From NCBI GenBank assembly GCA_973895155.1, contig OZ316896.1:18476001-18540000 (forward strand): 64,000 nt of DNA, given 5' to 3'. A program made the translations under genes and the position numbers. The notes under the pieces were generated by a model, which saw only the letters and a program-made list of their open reading frames with translations, made no database searches and had not been told where the DNA came from. This document shows positions 22,801 through 35,614 of this stretch, piece by piece; position 1 is the stretch's first letter, and the number at the start of each line of letters is the position of its first letter. The stretch is from Marsupella aquatica (taxonomy: Eukaryota > Marchantiophyta).

Positions 22801-25800
22801 TATGAGGCAACTTTAGCCGCTAAGCTATCAATTTCGAAGAAAGTCTTTAGACTAGAGAAAGAGGAGGTTTTTAAGTCTGCTGCGTTCCAGGAGTACTTCG
22901 AGGAGAATCACGTAAGTCCTCATTGCGAACCGGAATTAATTTCCTTGCGTGTATTTACTCTCAGAGGTTGCAGTTTCTCGTCCGATTTCCTTAATGAGAT
23001 GGCATGTGTTGCGTACTTGCAGGGGTGGCTTGAAGCATATGCAGCGTTTTGTTTCTTAAGAGATCTGTTTGGTACTTCTGATCATTCGCAATGGGGTCGT
23101 TATGCAGTGTTCACTCCTGCTAAGGTATATATTGTGATTGCTTGTGTGTTGCCATTCTTTATTCTGGACCAATAAACGGAATCTTCCGCTTGGTAAGAAT
23201 TTTCTTAGACGTGCAATTGAGTTTTCATAAATTCCGGTGCAAGATGAATGAATACCCCTCTATTCTGCTCCTTATTTGGGTAGTCTACTTTTTCTGACTG
23301 TCTTCATACTGTTGTGTGCAGCTGGAACGATTAGTTTCACCCAATGCTGATCACTATGATTCTATCGCTTTTGTCTACTACCTCCAATTTCACCTTCACT
23401 CGCAGGTATTGAGCTTTGAATTTGCTAAGGTAGAATTGCTCGGAACATGACCATGTTTTGGGATTTCGATTGGAGGAGGGCTTTGATCATGTACTGTTTA
23501 ATGAACTTCTACTCCAGAATCTGCTTTCGCTGATTATTGGCTGGGGATCTTCCAGATGATGGAGGTTTCGGATTATGCTCGTAGCAACAGGGTCGTGCTG
23601 AAGGGTGATCTCCCTATTGGCGTTGATAGAAATAGCGTTGATACATGGGTAGCTCCCACTCTCTTTCGTATGACGGCGTCAACTGGGGCTCCCCCAGACT
23701 ACTTCGACAAAAATGGGCAAAACTGGGGATTCCCCACCTACAATTGGGAGGAAATGTCCAAAGACAATTATGCTTGGTGGAGAGCCAGACTCACTCAGGT
23801 CTGTGCAAATCACAATCCATTGATTTAATTTTTGTACGAAGGTTTAATCAATTCACGATTCTGGAATTTAGCTCGATGCCATTATTTAATCAAATTGGTT
23901 GTCATGTCCAGATGGCCAAATACTTCAGCGCTTACCGCATAGACCATATTCTCGGTTTCTTCAGAATATGGGAATTGCCAGATCATGCCGTCACAGGTCT
24001 GATGGGCCGATTCCGGCCCTCTATCCCTCTGAGCACGGAGGAGCTCGAGAGAGAGGGTGTCTGGGACTTTAATCGGTTAAGTCAGCCCTATGTCCGCTGC
24101 CATTTGCTGCAGGTGAATAGATTTTAGTGCATTCCAGATCGTTTCTTTTGTGTCTGAAGTGCTGCGTAATCCATTCATACTGTGAAGAATGTCAGTAGCA
24201 TTGGTGTCTGATTTGCTTCGTTGTTGTCGCAGGAGAAATTTGGCAACAGATGGGTAGACATTGCAAACAAGTATTTCAAAGAATACGAGCATCTCTGTTA
24301 TGAGGTATCCTCTCACCACTCCTCTTTGCTCATCTGGTCTACTTGAATGCTTGAACTGTTGCAGGTTTACTTGGGACATTTCGCGAGTTTCAGTTTCACT
24401 TAGACCATCGGAATTTTCCGGTAACGAGTTTTCAATTAAGCGATCTACATGACGGTGCTGTGCAGTTTAAAGAAGAGTTCAATACCGAAAAGAAAATCCT
24501 GGCAGCCGTTCAGCCAAGGGACGATGCACCAGAGTGGCTACTTAAGGAAGCTGATGAAACCAAGAATGGTCTCTTTGAGTTCTTACATGTAAGGGAACAT
24601 TTCTTCAACTAGCATTTGCGGATGGAATTCCTGGTTAGGCCATTTTCAGCGACTTCGAGTGTAGCGAGTGAAATTTGTGGGTGGTAATCTTCGCCTGGAT
24701 TGTGGAATGTACATGGAGTTGCTGGTAAATAAGGTTTCAGCTGCAGGAATGTTAGTTCAGCTCACATTTTGTGGCACGTGCAGGAAATTGTGCTTATGAA
24801 AGATACTGAAACCCCAGGCATGTTCTATCCACGATTTGGCATGGAGGATACCGCTAGTTTCAATGAGCTAGATGAAAGCACGTAAGTTTTGTGCGCCCAC
24901 TTCTCCCTCTATATACAATGAACGCATTGTTTCCTCTTGAGTAATTTTTCAACCTGCATTCGAATGAAATTGACCTCACTGTATACTTTCTTGGCTGCAG
25001 CAAGACCACACTACGTAACAAGTACTACGACTACTTCTACCACAGACAGGAAACAATGTGGCGCGAGAATGCCCTCAAGACTCTGCCCGTTTTGATGAAC
25101 TCCTCAGATATGCTTGCGTGTGGCGAGGACCTCGGCATGGTTCCTGCTTGCGTTGCGCCTGTTCTGAACGAGTTGGGACTTCTGGGTCTGCGCATTCAAC
25201 GAATGCCAAGTGCACCTGGTCAAGAGTTCGGTATTCCCGCCGATTACGAGTATATGACGGTCAGTTACATCTGTTGAATGCCATTTGATGTGATGCGGAA
25301 GTGATTTTGAGACGTAGCAAAATTCTCCTTCTGGTTTTTGTGTAGACGAGAACTGTGTAACAATGCACAGTGCTTCTTCGCTAGTTGCATTCCATATGAT
25401 CTCGTGCCGTGTATCTGGAGATGGCTTTTTTACATGACGTCTTTCCTGAATCAATACAGGTCTGCGCGCCATCCTGCCATGATTGCTCGACAATGCGCGC
25501 CTGGTGGGAGGAAGATGAGGGTAGACGGTCTCGCTACTTTAGGAATGTTCTGGGATTTAGCGAACCTCCGCCAGCCAAGTGTGACCCTCGAGTCTCGTAC
25601 GCCATTCTACAGCAACATCTTGATTCTCCCGCCGTGTGGGCGATTTTTCCAATCCAGGTGAGGGGCGTTTTCTTTGGCCGTAATACTTTAGTCAGTGTTT
25701 CTCAGGAATGTATGTGAGACTATCGTATATTTGCCGCCAATTCTTTGGAAACCAAACTGCATTTGGTGGACGAATGTGGTTTCAAAGACACATAGCAGGC

Positions 25801-26422
25801 GTTTTTATGTAATGATGCGTGCGTGCTCTCGGTCATTGCAGGATTTCTTAACTTTACGAGAGGAGTACACGTCTAGACCTGCGAAGGAGGAGACAATAAA
25901 TGACCCAACGAATCCGAAACATTACTGGAGATTCAGTAAGTGCTTTCAACCATGTGCACATAGGTCAAAACCCGAAACTCTGGGATCGCGTTTGAATTTG
26001 GTTCTCGCTGCGAAATATTAACTCAGTGTCCTGTTTGAAAGTATCCCGTGCTGCTTCGATCGATCTGGTTGTCATCTTTCCCCTCTGGTAACCCACCTCA
26101 ATCATGTCTGTGCTTCTGAAAGAGACTCATCCACTCCATGGCTGAATGCGCAGGATTACACGTAACTCTGGAGAAGATACTGAACGATTATGACTTGGTT
26201 GCCACTATGAGAGAGATGACTATCAGTAGTGGGCGTGCAACCCTCTCTGAATTGCCTGAGTTGTCACTGGAAGAATCGCATGTGGACGGAGTGAATGACA
26301 AGCAGAGCACTAGAAGTCCGTTGTCGCACACGGACAAATGCCATGACCCAGAGAATTTTGTCAACGGCAACGGTGAACGCAGTGACAAATTCATCAAGGG
26401 GAATCATCTCATCACAGCATAA
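19845..26422 (+). CDS. DPE2: 4-alpha-glucanotransferase DPE2 (cytosolic disproportionating enzyme, GH77)
   Basis: DPE2 transfers a glucosyl unit from maltose to cytosolic heteroglycan during night-time starch breakdown. Seventeen exons: 19845-20210, 21242-21383, 21607-21920, 22087-22283, 22423-22501, 22753-22911, 23023-23124, 23322-23405, 23556-23798, 23912-24112, 24233-24304, 24466-24588, 24784-24881, 25001-25259, 25460-25657, 25842-25935 and 26154-26422. They join to 3,000 nt, 999 aa (family about 950). Residues ~18-115 and ~172-265 are tandem CBM20 starch-binding domains (VPYYTQWGQ; GLGKWD). The GH77 domain follows, with nucleophile Asp573 in YRIDHILGFFR, acid/base Glu769 in ACGEDLG and Asp821 in the SCHDCSTMRAWWEED stretch. 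No transit peptide is apparent, fitting a cytosolic enzyme. All introns are GT-AG. The start is the ATG at 19845; the open frame reaches a GTG further upstream only. The C-terminal ~70 residues after the conserved core are lineage-variable. Confidence 0.95.
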
Positions 26423-29280
26423 GAGAACATCATCGATACGGTGACGCTTCTCAGATGTAGATGCAACAGAGCTTCTCATAGCATGAAGTCCAAAGTTAGG
26501 AACAGAGAGACATAGGAACAGAACCGCATCACCAGTAGGAGCTATAGTGCGCTTCTCAATGGAAGAAGCTAAGGAGGTTGGAGGAAGGCCTTCTATAATT
26601 CGCAGAGTTACCACATCACGCGCACCGTGGAGCTTGCCTTTATCAACATCCCCATTATTTTACAGCCACAGAAAATCAGAAGGGGGTAGATGAAGCCTTA
26701 CCCCGTCTGATTTGTATACCATACACCTCACTCATTGTGAGCCATGTCAACATAGCGTAGTACAGACAACTGGTTATTTAGAACATATTTTTTCTGTCAC
26801 TACGTCTTATTTTATGGCACCCTCCGTAGCTCTAGTGTAGGTGTCAACTAGGATAGGTGACAACTCTCCAATGATACTCGACGAACGTCGACTTGTACCT
26901 CGTGCTCAAACGCAGCATAGTACTTTCAATTTAGACCTTCGAGCATGTAGCCACATGGCTGTCCCCAATGATGTGTGAATGTGGAGTATGACCAGTCTTT
27001 ATGATTTCTTGGAAAGGTTACAGCTCTAGTGACTAAATGGTTGGATTCTAATTGATGAGCTTCTCTACTCGATAGACCTTCTGCGGCTGTTGTGTGCCCT
27101 GTGAACGCAGGGGACGGTGTGGTCCGCTCTCTACCGATCTTCATTCATGGTGGATCAGGGAGGAGCATCGGCAATTCTATCGGGAAGAACGGAACTTTAC
27201 AGAGGGTAGTGATACCTAGCTACTACCCATAGCAGCCGGCTGTTCGAATATCGCTGGAAATACACTCAGGCACAATGAATTCATTCCCGAAGTTCAGACA
27301 GGACCATGACAAAGCTGGCAATGTTTCTCCCTGGCTCAGAACATGGCTAGGTTCTCCAGTGTTCCGACCTCAAAAAGTAAACATTTTTGGTCTAAGGAGT
27401 ATAGAGTGCTGCTCGTGAACGGTGCTTCGACCTCGTGTCTGGAGATAGCTTTGTAATTAAGGTTCAGGGGTATCATCCACATTTTTACTCCCTTTCTCAG
27501 GGCGGACGACACCAATCGAAATTTCGAACAATCTCATCTTATCAATTCATACTCCCCAATAGCTGCTTCGTCAAGATGACACGCACATAAGCTCCCGCCC
27601 ACATAGTGACTTCCGTCTCCGATGCCTTCCCTTTTCTGTCCCCCATTTTCGTGTCCTGGGTCCAAAAGTTGCAGACGCAGCCGCAACAACCCCTGACTTC
27701 GAAGCCGAGGTCAGCCGCGTCCCTGGCGTGTGCCATCCATCCCACAAAGCCGATCTTTTGCTGAGCTGAGACTTTCCAACTTCTTTGGCAATGATGTTCC
27801 GACGAATGCGCTTCCCATTCACCTGTAGAGAACAGCCTCAGTGGACGAAGAGGGCCGGCACAATTGTGCTGCGCACACGTCTCTGGGTGCGCGAAGTATG
27901 CAGCAGATTCAATGCATCGGGGGCGTGGTGATGGACCTGGATCAAAGGAGGGTGGTGTTTTCGCCAGCAGCTCAGGACAGTGCTAACGTTGGCTGTGAGC
28001 GACGGGGGCCCGTTCTCGATCATGTTGACGACCGTACTGGATATAAACCAGGAGAAGCCCGAATTGCGGCGATATTGAAGACATGGTTGTACTCTGCTTC
28101 CAAAGTTCCGTGGGTGGTGTTGTGGTCGAGAGAATTGAGAAATTTAGGGTCCGGTCCCGATTTGGTGACGATGGCGAAGATGGAGAAGACGCGATCTCTG
28201 TTCACAACCAAAGTTAACGCAGTTTTAATCATCAGTCTTCGAATCGGATCTCTCAGTCTTCGGAATAGGAGATGACCACTCGAGTGGAGAAAGTCGAAAG
28301 CGGCCATAAGCTCCGCAGGAATTCTGCGACAGCCCGCGCGGTGGTCCTAGCGCCATGAACAATAATACTCCGGGAATGGTTTTCGCAATATTCAGACATG
28401 ACCTGTCCATTTTGGGAATCTGCGGTTTGTAATTTAACTGAGGAAATTGTTCTTCAATGATAAATGCGATGAACAAACTGCTCCTCGGAGCAGATTCAGG
28501 ATCCCAGTATTTACTAACGACTGCTGCTGTGGCTAGAAAAAGATCAAATTACATCGATGGGTGCAGGCCTCAGATTTTTGGCAAGTCGAAGGGTTGCTAA
28601 GACATCTGACCTGGTAAGGTTTCAGCTCGGAGCCTTAGAGTAAGTCTATGGCAAAGCTCCTTACCCTCACTGTTGAAAGTGGTGGATCGGTATGTTGTAA
28701 GGTGAGAAAATCGTCAGAATATGTTTCTAGAGATTACCGATTCACCAGCTCTATCTGTTACAAGCACGATTGAGAACAGTATGCCAATTGAGCTTCTTCG
28801 CGGTCGCTTTGACGTGATCAAAACCTTTATTTCCAGCCTTGAATGAAGGGATGGCGAATTCCCTCTCCCGCCGATCTTTGCCGCTTGAGAGCAGTTTCCT
28901 GAGAAAAAATACTACCGCAGAATTTTCCTCTACGGACAGAGCCTACGGTAACAGGAGCATTACAGTCGAAGGAGTACTGCAGAAACTCTTGAGTATCAAA
29001 TTTTTCTTCGCACATGAGCTCTTTGTCAAACACGACTACTAATTACCTTAAAGCTGCGATCCTGTACTGTACCTAGCTGAATTGAAGACTTGTGTACAAC
29101 GTTGACCATGACCTTTTGAGCCATGTGGGTGATAATGAATCCTGACAAGCTTCTGAAGAACCAGCTGTAGCTTTACAGATTTAAAAACTGTCCTCTTGAA
29201 GAATTCCTGCAACGGACGAGAGAAGGTCAGTCAAAACTTTGCTTCAATTATGATTTTAAGCTGCGAAATTGTCGATTTGT
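26423..29280. other. Convergent spacer between DPE2 and the EngB-type gene
   Basis: This 2.86-kb stretch lies between the two stop codons and must hold both 3' ends. No polyadenylation site can be placed with certainty. The only part with a coding look is 27541-28307, listed separately. Confidence 0.45.
27541..28307. other. Open, GC-richer segment of uncertain coding status
   Basis: Both strands stay open for unusual lengths: a 144-codon plus-strand frame at 27841-28275, and minus-strand frames at 28307-28020, 28023-27838, 27822-27571 and 27745-27542. On the minus strand the sequence CTCTACAG at about 27824 would serve as an acceptor for the 27822 frame. I recognise no domain on either strand. 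It may be an unidentified gene, a pseudogene fragment or chance. Confidence 0.2.
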
Positions 29281-32200
29281 CTAAAACCCAGTAGAACCAT
29301 CATTCTTTTTACTAGAGAAAAAGAAATGAGACTCACGAGACTGGCTTAGTGCGGTCCTTGCCAAGGACGCCCGGAAAAGTTGTATACCTGCTCCAGTTTT
29401 AGAGCTCACTATCATCTGCAAAAACCAATTAACATTACTTTGCCTCCTGTATGCATGTGATCTGGTGAGAGCATGCAAATATCCGTGTAGATCCGGCAAA
29501 ATCCTCCTCCATGCAAAATTAAGCAAGTTTGACCAAAACGAGTCCATTGTAAGAGCCACCAAAGGTAATCCGAGTTAAAAGAGTAAAATTTTCGATGTGA
29601 TTGCACCCCTTCCGTCTCTTCCTGCGCGACAACTGCAGGAGACCTAGAATTTATACTCAAATCTAGGAGATCCCCTGAGAGCTTGGAATTCTTGAGAACT
29701 TCATTTCCACACAGGGAAGTTCTGAAATGAAAAATGATGTGGTCAGGAGTAAGGTTTCAGGCATGATGCTAAGAAAAAACAGGACGTACCATAGGTCGAA
29801 CGAGGCACCTGTGGTTGTCCAGCACCTGGTATCAATGAATAAAGACATCATGCTCAAGATACGAACTTAAACACCCATTAAAGCACTGAAGTAACATAGA
29901 TCGATGGATGGTTAAAGTTCTTAGCATGCGCTTGCCTGAAGTATCTGTGTAGCCCGACGGGCAAGATCCATAGGAGGCAATACATCTGTCTTCGTGAGCA
30001 CAATTTGAAATGGCGTACCAGCACTGCAAAAAGCATGGGTAAGTCGGCTGTCATGACGACAAAGAAATTCATGTGAAGTGATAAAAATGAAGACCATAGT
30101 TGCCGACAGTGGTCCACTAGGCTTGGACAAGCTGAGGCTTGGACAAGCTGATACACGACAACTATAGCGGATTTTGTTGAAAAAGAGTGTAACTACTCAT
30201 ATCCATTGGCAGTTATGTTATGGACATTGAAAGTTGCACTTTTCTGCTCAGTACTACCTTTCCATAAGGTGAAGTAGCTCCTCATCCCTGGGTTTCAAAC
30301 CCCATTTTGCGTCCACCAGCACACAGACACGCTTCAAATTTGCTCTCGTTTGCACATAGTACTTCACCTGTAAATCCAAGGGATCTGAAAGGTGAGCACG
30401 AGCAAGTACTATCACTTGTCACAAATTGAACAATCCGCTGCTTCTTTAGCCAACATTGACTGTAATGCTCTGCTCAAGCGTCCTGACCATGCAATCGTAA
30501 TGCAAGACATTTCGTCAGATTAAAGAGGAGTAACTTACGAGTTCTTCCCACTCTTCTTTCTTCTCTTCCTTGGCATATGCAAAGCCGTACCCTGGTAAAT
30601 CCACTAGACACAGCTGGGATCCCAGTGTAAAGAAATTTATAGACTGCAGCCACATTGAAAATACCGATTTAGAGCTCCAAAATCTCATAATAAGAATCAA
30701 ATCCATTGCAAAGATGCTGTACATTTCCAGAGAAAACAAAAGCAAAGTGGGAGTCCACAAAGCTTGCAGAACTTACTACACTACAATGACCAACCAGAAG
30801 CAAAGGGAGACCTGTCCTATGCACACAGAAAGTTGGTAGACAGTTGAGTCAATACCTGAGTCAAACCAGGTTTCTCAGAAGTTCTTGCAACGCCCCAGCG
30901 CCTACTCAAAGCGTTAATTAGTGAGGACTTTCCCACATTCGATCTACCTGCAAAAGGTAGACATAAATAGGATCCAATGAGGATGCGAAACGTGGAATAC
31001 AATTAGTTCTCCGTGACCCTAAGAATACACCGCCACCACTACTCACGGAGCACTTTCATTGCTAGAGTATCTCAGAAGGTGGTCTGGACAATGCTTCCGG
31101 CAGATAACCCAGTTGCAATAACAGGTGAAGCACAAACATCAACATGTGGACCGCTACAATTGCTCCTGACGCTGACAAGAATCTCCTCTTTACGTCTGAA
31201 TTCAATAGAAGTTGCAGTGACCAACTAGGAATTCACAAAAGCTTCTTTCTCAATGTAAGGTACACGAACAAAAGTATAGGTAGATATAGATACCTGCAAA
31301 TGCAACTTCTGGATATTGAAGGGGGGGAAGAGAAGGGACTTGCTTTGCAGCTGCAATGAAAGTAAGCTTGTACTTAAAGATCTGAGAAAAGGCCAACCAC
31401 ATTAATCGATCAGGAGAGGGGGTCTGAATATAGTCAACTTGAATAAAGCCTCCAATACACATTCACAGCTTTCAAAAAGATGCAGATTTATATTTCATAC
31501 AGAGAAGAGTGTACATTTCGAAATCGAAGTACCGATCCATACAATCTAAAACCTTTTTTTCAAGATCTCAACGAGAATTCTAAATACAATGTGGACACAG
31601 ACAAACCTACAGTCTCCTGGATAGGGTTCCTTTTCGTCTTGCCATCTGGAAGATCATCCAGAGGTGCTGTCCGTTTAGGATCATAACCCCGACCGCGCCA
31701 CTCTGCCAAACGCCTGCGGCCAAGACACTAGAACATAATTCCATCCCACGAAATCCCTTCAGTGAGATAGACTTTATCAAAGACAATGAGTCTCTACGAT
31801 CCTAGAAGGTACTAATGGCTTTGGAGATGAGCCTAAGAAACCCAACACTCTACATTGATGGACCGAGGCAAAATGAACTAAAACTTGAACCAGAAGTGGG
31901 ATATAAAAGCTAGTGTCCGGAAGAATAAAAAAATGCGCAGACTACAAAAAATTGGAGAGCAACAGACGTAGGAGCTGCACTTTACATTTTCTTCGACGAA
32001 TGCAACAAGCTCTCTGGAAGGCTGGATTTGTCGAAACAGAGCATTCAGAGAGGGTGGTTTCTTCAGGGTGGGGGTTTTCTCCACGACGTCGTCAACCATA
32101 CTGAGGATGCTCGAATCCGAACCTCGCTTGTATGTGACATCTTTAGGACGAGGCTTAATCCTTTTCCTCTGCCTTTTAAACTTCAGACCTAAATGACAAA

Positions 32201-33264
32201 CCCAGACATTCTGTAATATTATTTGATGCGTGTGTAGTCCATGTATAATTAGTCCGCTAGCATAATCACTTGTAGAATGATATAAAGCTTATGAAACCCA
32301 GCAGGTCAAAAGTAAAAAACTCTGCGTGGTTACACGGATGATGAGGTTATTTCAGTCCAAGCTCTATTGCAACTTTGAGTGGATTTTTGTAGGAGAATAA
32401 AATCCATACCAACTCAGAAAAAAATTCACGCAACCTTGAAAGAGATGGTGTAACACAATTATCCTCAAGCAGATTGTTTGTCTGTAAGGGTCGACACCTT
32501 TTGTATTTTCACACAAGAAAATGCGTACCTACGCAAGAAATCGTGTTCTGTTATGAGTAAAGCGTTTGTTTTCAGCCTATTGATCAGTTACCTTCATCAG
32601 CCGGTCTATCTTTGAATTTAATCCGTGTGGTATTCAAAGAATTCTTTCGGACCGGCGAAGGAATTGTTCCCTTCCTAGCAGCTCCTCGCACCAAACTCGG
32701 CCGTGAATTTCCTCTCCCTTGCTCAGACCGCAGGCCTTTAATTGACGAGAGAGCCCCACGGAACGCTGGTCTACCTTTCCTTGCTACAACCGCTCCTGCC
32801 TGGCTACCCTTGCTCTTGCTCTTGCTCTTGCCCTTGCTATGCGACCTAGAGCGAACATTTCCCTTCCCTTCTCGTTGCTCCTTGCGCGGAAGCTGTGCAG
32901 CATATGAAGTTGAAGAGGCAAAACGAAGGCCTTGAAAAAATGATTCAATGGTTAGAGAAGAAGAATTCGGGTAGTAGGAACCTCGGCGATGTAGCTCTAA
33001 GTTGGACTGTGAAACTGAGCTGCAAAAGCTGATTCTCTGCGCTCTCCACCGTATGCCTTCTGCGCTTAGAGTTCTCTCCCTGGCCGAGCTCAGAATTCTA
33101 GTGATTAGAGAAGAACAAGCGACAGGCTGATTCTCGGAAACACAAGCTTGACAGAAATGAGATGAAACTGACTGAAATGCTCCTCGGACTTCGTTGATGC
33201 GAAAGAGGGATCGGTAAGCTGCTACAACGGAAAATGATGACCAAAAGCGATAGGGCCCTGGCAT
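29281..33264 (-). CDS. ENGB: EngB/YihA-type GTP-binding protein, organelle-targeted
   Basis: This is a TRAFAC-class GTPase of the EngB (YihA/YsxC) family, which assists large-subunit ribosome assembly in bacteria and organelles. Nine minus-strand exons: 33264-32592, 32188-31986, 31381-31294, 30947-30856, 30643-30539, 30367-30258, 30023-29936, 29825-29790 and 29415-29281, joining to 509 aa. G1 is GRSNVGKSS (322-330), G3 is DLPG (367-370), G4 is TKTD (434-437) and G5 is SSK (469-471), so the nucleotide-binding core is complete. The first ~290 residues are an Arg/Ser-rich extension lacking acidic residues near the N-terminus, as expected for a mitochondrial or plastid transit peptide, with a Lys/Ser run at 143-153. 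Intron 7 is GC-AG and exon 8 is only 36 nt. Exon 3's acceptor was chosen to keep frame. The long N-terminal half is much less conserved, so its start is less sure than the core. Confidence 0.88.
29826..29935 (-). other. GC-AG intron in the EngB-type gene
   Basis: The exon before it ends CTTCAG and the intron begins GCAAGC at 29935, the consensus of minor GC donors (CAG|GCAAG). Reading on without splicing gives ASAC and a stop. The acceptor is CCAG at 29829-29826. Splicing keeps the frame and leads to a 12-codon exon. Confidence 0.75.
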
Positions 33265-34783
33265 GTTTAACTTCCTTGCCGCATTTGATTATCTACCTCG
33301 GAATTCCGCTACTGCGATTGGCTTCAAGACAGGAGTGTTTCATTCAACGAACTTTGCAAGGCTGAATTGAAATCAGGCTGATAGCAGCACCACCTTAGAT
33401 TGAACCCACGAAAAACCAGTATAGACCAATTCTTCTCTACTCTACCGCCAGACTCCTGATGCATTGTTTTCACGCAAGGAATTGAAAATGGGATTGATCC
33501 GCATTGCCAATAGCGTCTGCCCTGCTCGCTCTCCATCGTCACACGAGCTATGTCGTTCTCGCTTCAGAGTCCTTTGCTGCGAAATGCATCAGTCAGTGTA
33601 ACTTAAACCTTCGCCTTGAACAATGCTCTGAAGGTGTTTCCGACTTGAAGGGTTTAGGGCTTTACCTTCGACAGCAAAATATAGAGTACAGTACAAAACA
33701 GAACCTCTTCCTCATCTTGACCGTGGTGAGGTATTACCAGGGTGGTTAGTAAGGGCAAATTGTGACATCTGTCACTTTGTCTAACTAGCCCAAGGGCAAC
33801 TTTGTGAACTGAGATTTACATCATTGCCACTCTTTATTGTCAACCCAGCCCAAGTGTATGTTTTATGAACATGAATAGAGGTAAAGACATCCAAGCCCAC
33901 TGCGGCATTTTTAGAGACTCACCCTGTTCGCAAGCCCCATTTTCCACATGCAACTCCAACTTCAGTTACGGCCCCAGAGTCATGGTCCAGAGGCTTCACT
34001 TTAGATCATAGGCCCTGAAATTTAGTTTCTATAGTGATTATATCATCAGGCTACATATTTTGCCACTCTTTTTAGTTTAATTACTACATTACATTATCAC
34101 CTTTCTTCACCATTGGTTAAGCAAAGTAACTCTGGTTTGGTTTGGAATGATCTAATTGTTAGCATCTTGCAAGTTTTTATCATCCGATCACCATCCCATT
34201 TAGACGAAGAAATCTGACAAATTAACCACATCTCCCTCTCACACCCTCGACTGAGGGGGACTGGGAGAATCTCAGGGGTTATAGTCCAAGATCTTAGTAC
34301 AGCAATGTGGAGCTTGTTTTTAGTGTGGAGGAAAATAATCCAGTAAGGGTTGGGACTGAGTTGCACTTGACCATTACTGCTGATTTTAGCAAGCGAAACA
34401 AAGGATGCTATCAGACTGATATTAACTCATTACAGTAGCCAAATCCCATAACCTTTGAAGATGCTCCTAGCCCCCACCTATATTTTCCTTATTTAGTTCC
34501 CAAATGAGTATTTTTGCCTCTCCTATAGTGCTGCACATGAAAATCAATTTTACAATCGTATTTTTTATCAAAGAAACTATCATTCTAGTGATTTTGATCA
34601 GACGATCACAGCTCCGAAATGAGGACCCCTCTTTCACTCAGCTTGGCTTGGCCACCCGAACATCCCAGGTACCATTCCATTGATAGATCTAAGAATCATC
34701 TTGCAGTATTCAGGCTTCAAAACCCAGCCCTACGAACGCCCATAATTCCCTGCAATGTGTTATTCGATTCTCCCTACCGGTAG

Positions 34784-35180
34784 TGAGAAGTGGTGCATGG
34801 TGCAATTACAAGTGATTACATAAAGTTCTCAAGTGAAATATGGTGCATGCAATTACAACTGAAAGTTCTCAACTGCAAAATGGTGCATGGTGTATTCACA
34901 ACTGACTACGCAAAGTCCTCCACTGAAAAATGTACGCTGAAATGGCAAGTGATCACACATGTAAGCAATCACTCGTTACAAACCAGTTGTATGATCCACT
35001 GTGATTCCCAACAACATGTTATCGCATTCGCGAAGTTCTCCAGTGAAAAAATGGTGTATGGTGTAATTACAAGTGCCCTGCTTGGTTTTCTTCCCTTCTG
35101 ACGATTCTTTAGGGTGATTCCCAGCTCTGTGTTATCCCCTTCCCCCCAGTGAGAAAATATGGTGCATGGAAAGCTTCCAA
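34784..35180. repeat. Degenerate tandem repeat, ATGGTGCATGGTG motif
   Basis: Phrases of the type GTTCTCAAGTGAAAATGGTGC, ATGGTGYAATTACAAGTG recur at about 34784, 34828, 34868, 35033 and 35145, spaced from 45 to 165 bp. The plus-strand open frame 34790-35101 is a translation of the repeat and is not accepted as a gene. Confidence 0.65.
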
Positions 35181-35529
35181 GTGTCCTGCTTGTGTTTTCC
35201 CTTTTCAGGACCGGTTAGTTCAGGGACACCATCTCTCCTTCCTGGCCTCTGTTCAGCTATTCGGTTTTCTCCAATGCACAAACTGTCCTAAATGCCATGC
35301 TGATTAAGGCCGTTTTCTTGCCATTTTCTCAGAGGTCAATCACATCCTCCAACTACATATTTTGGGGATCACTAGTCTCACTTTATTAGTCCCTACCCCT
35401 TGCACTATCAGAACGTAGCAAAATCTTACCCTGCAAACTAAAGATTCCCCTTCCGTCCGGGGCAGATGTGTGACAGCAATATACCAAACTTCTATCGATA
35501 CTACGATTTTTTAGGATTTAGGGTCAGCA

Positions 35530-35614
35530 ATTCTCGTTAGTTACCAGTAAACTTGACTGTCAAAACATGACTTGGACCTGTGCCTTACTGCAATTTGCGG
35601 TAATTAACGAGAAT
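35530..35614. repeat. Short inverted repeat (16-bp arms, one mismatch)
   Basis: ATTCTCGTTAGTTACC at 35530-35545 pairs with GGTAATTAACGAGAAT at 35599-35614 over 15 of 16 positions, enclosing 53 nt. It may be a small MITE remnant or a transcript hairpin. Confidence 0.6.

Noticed and set aside
35530-35614. microRNA precursor
   Set aside because: The arms are only 16 bp, shorter than a mature miRNA duplex requires, and there is no expression evidence.
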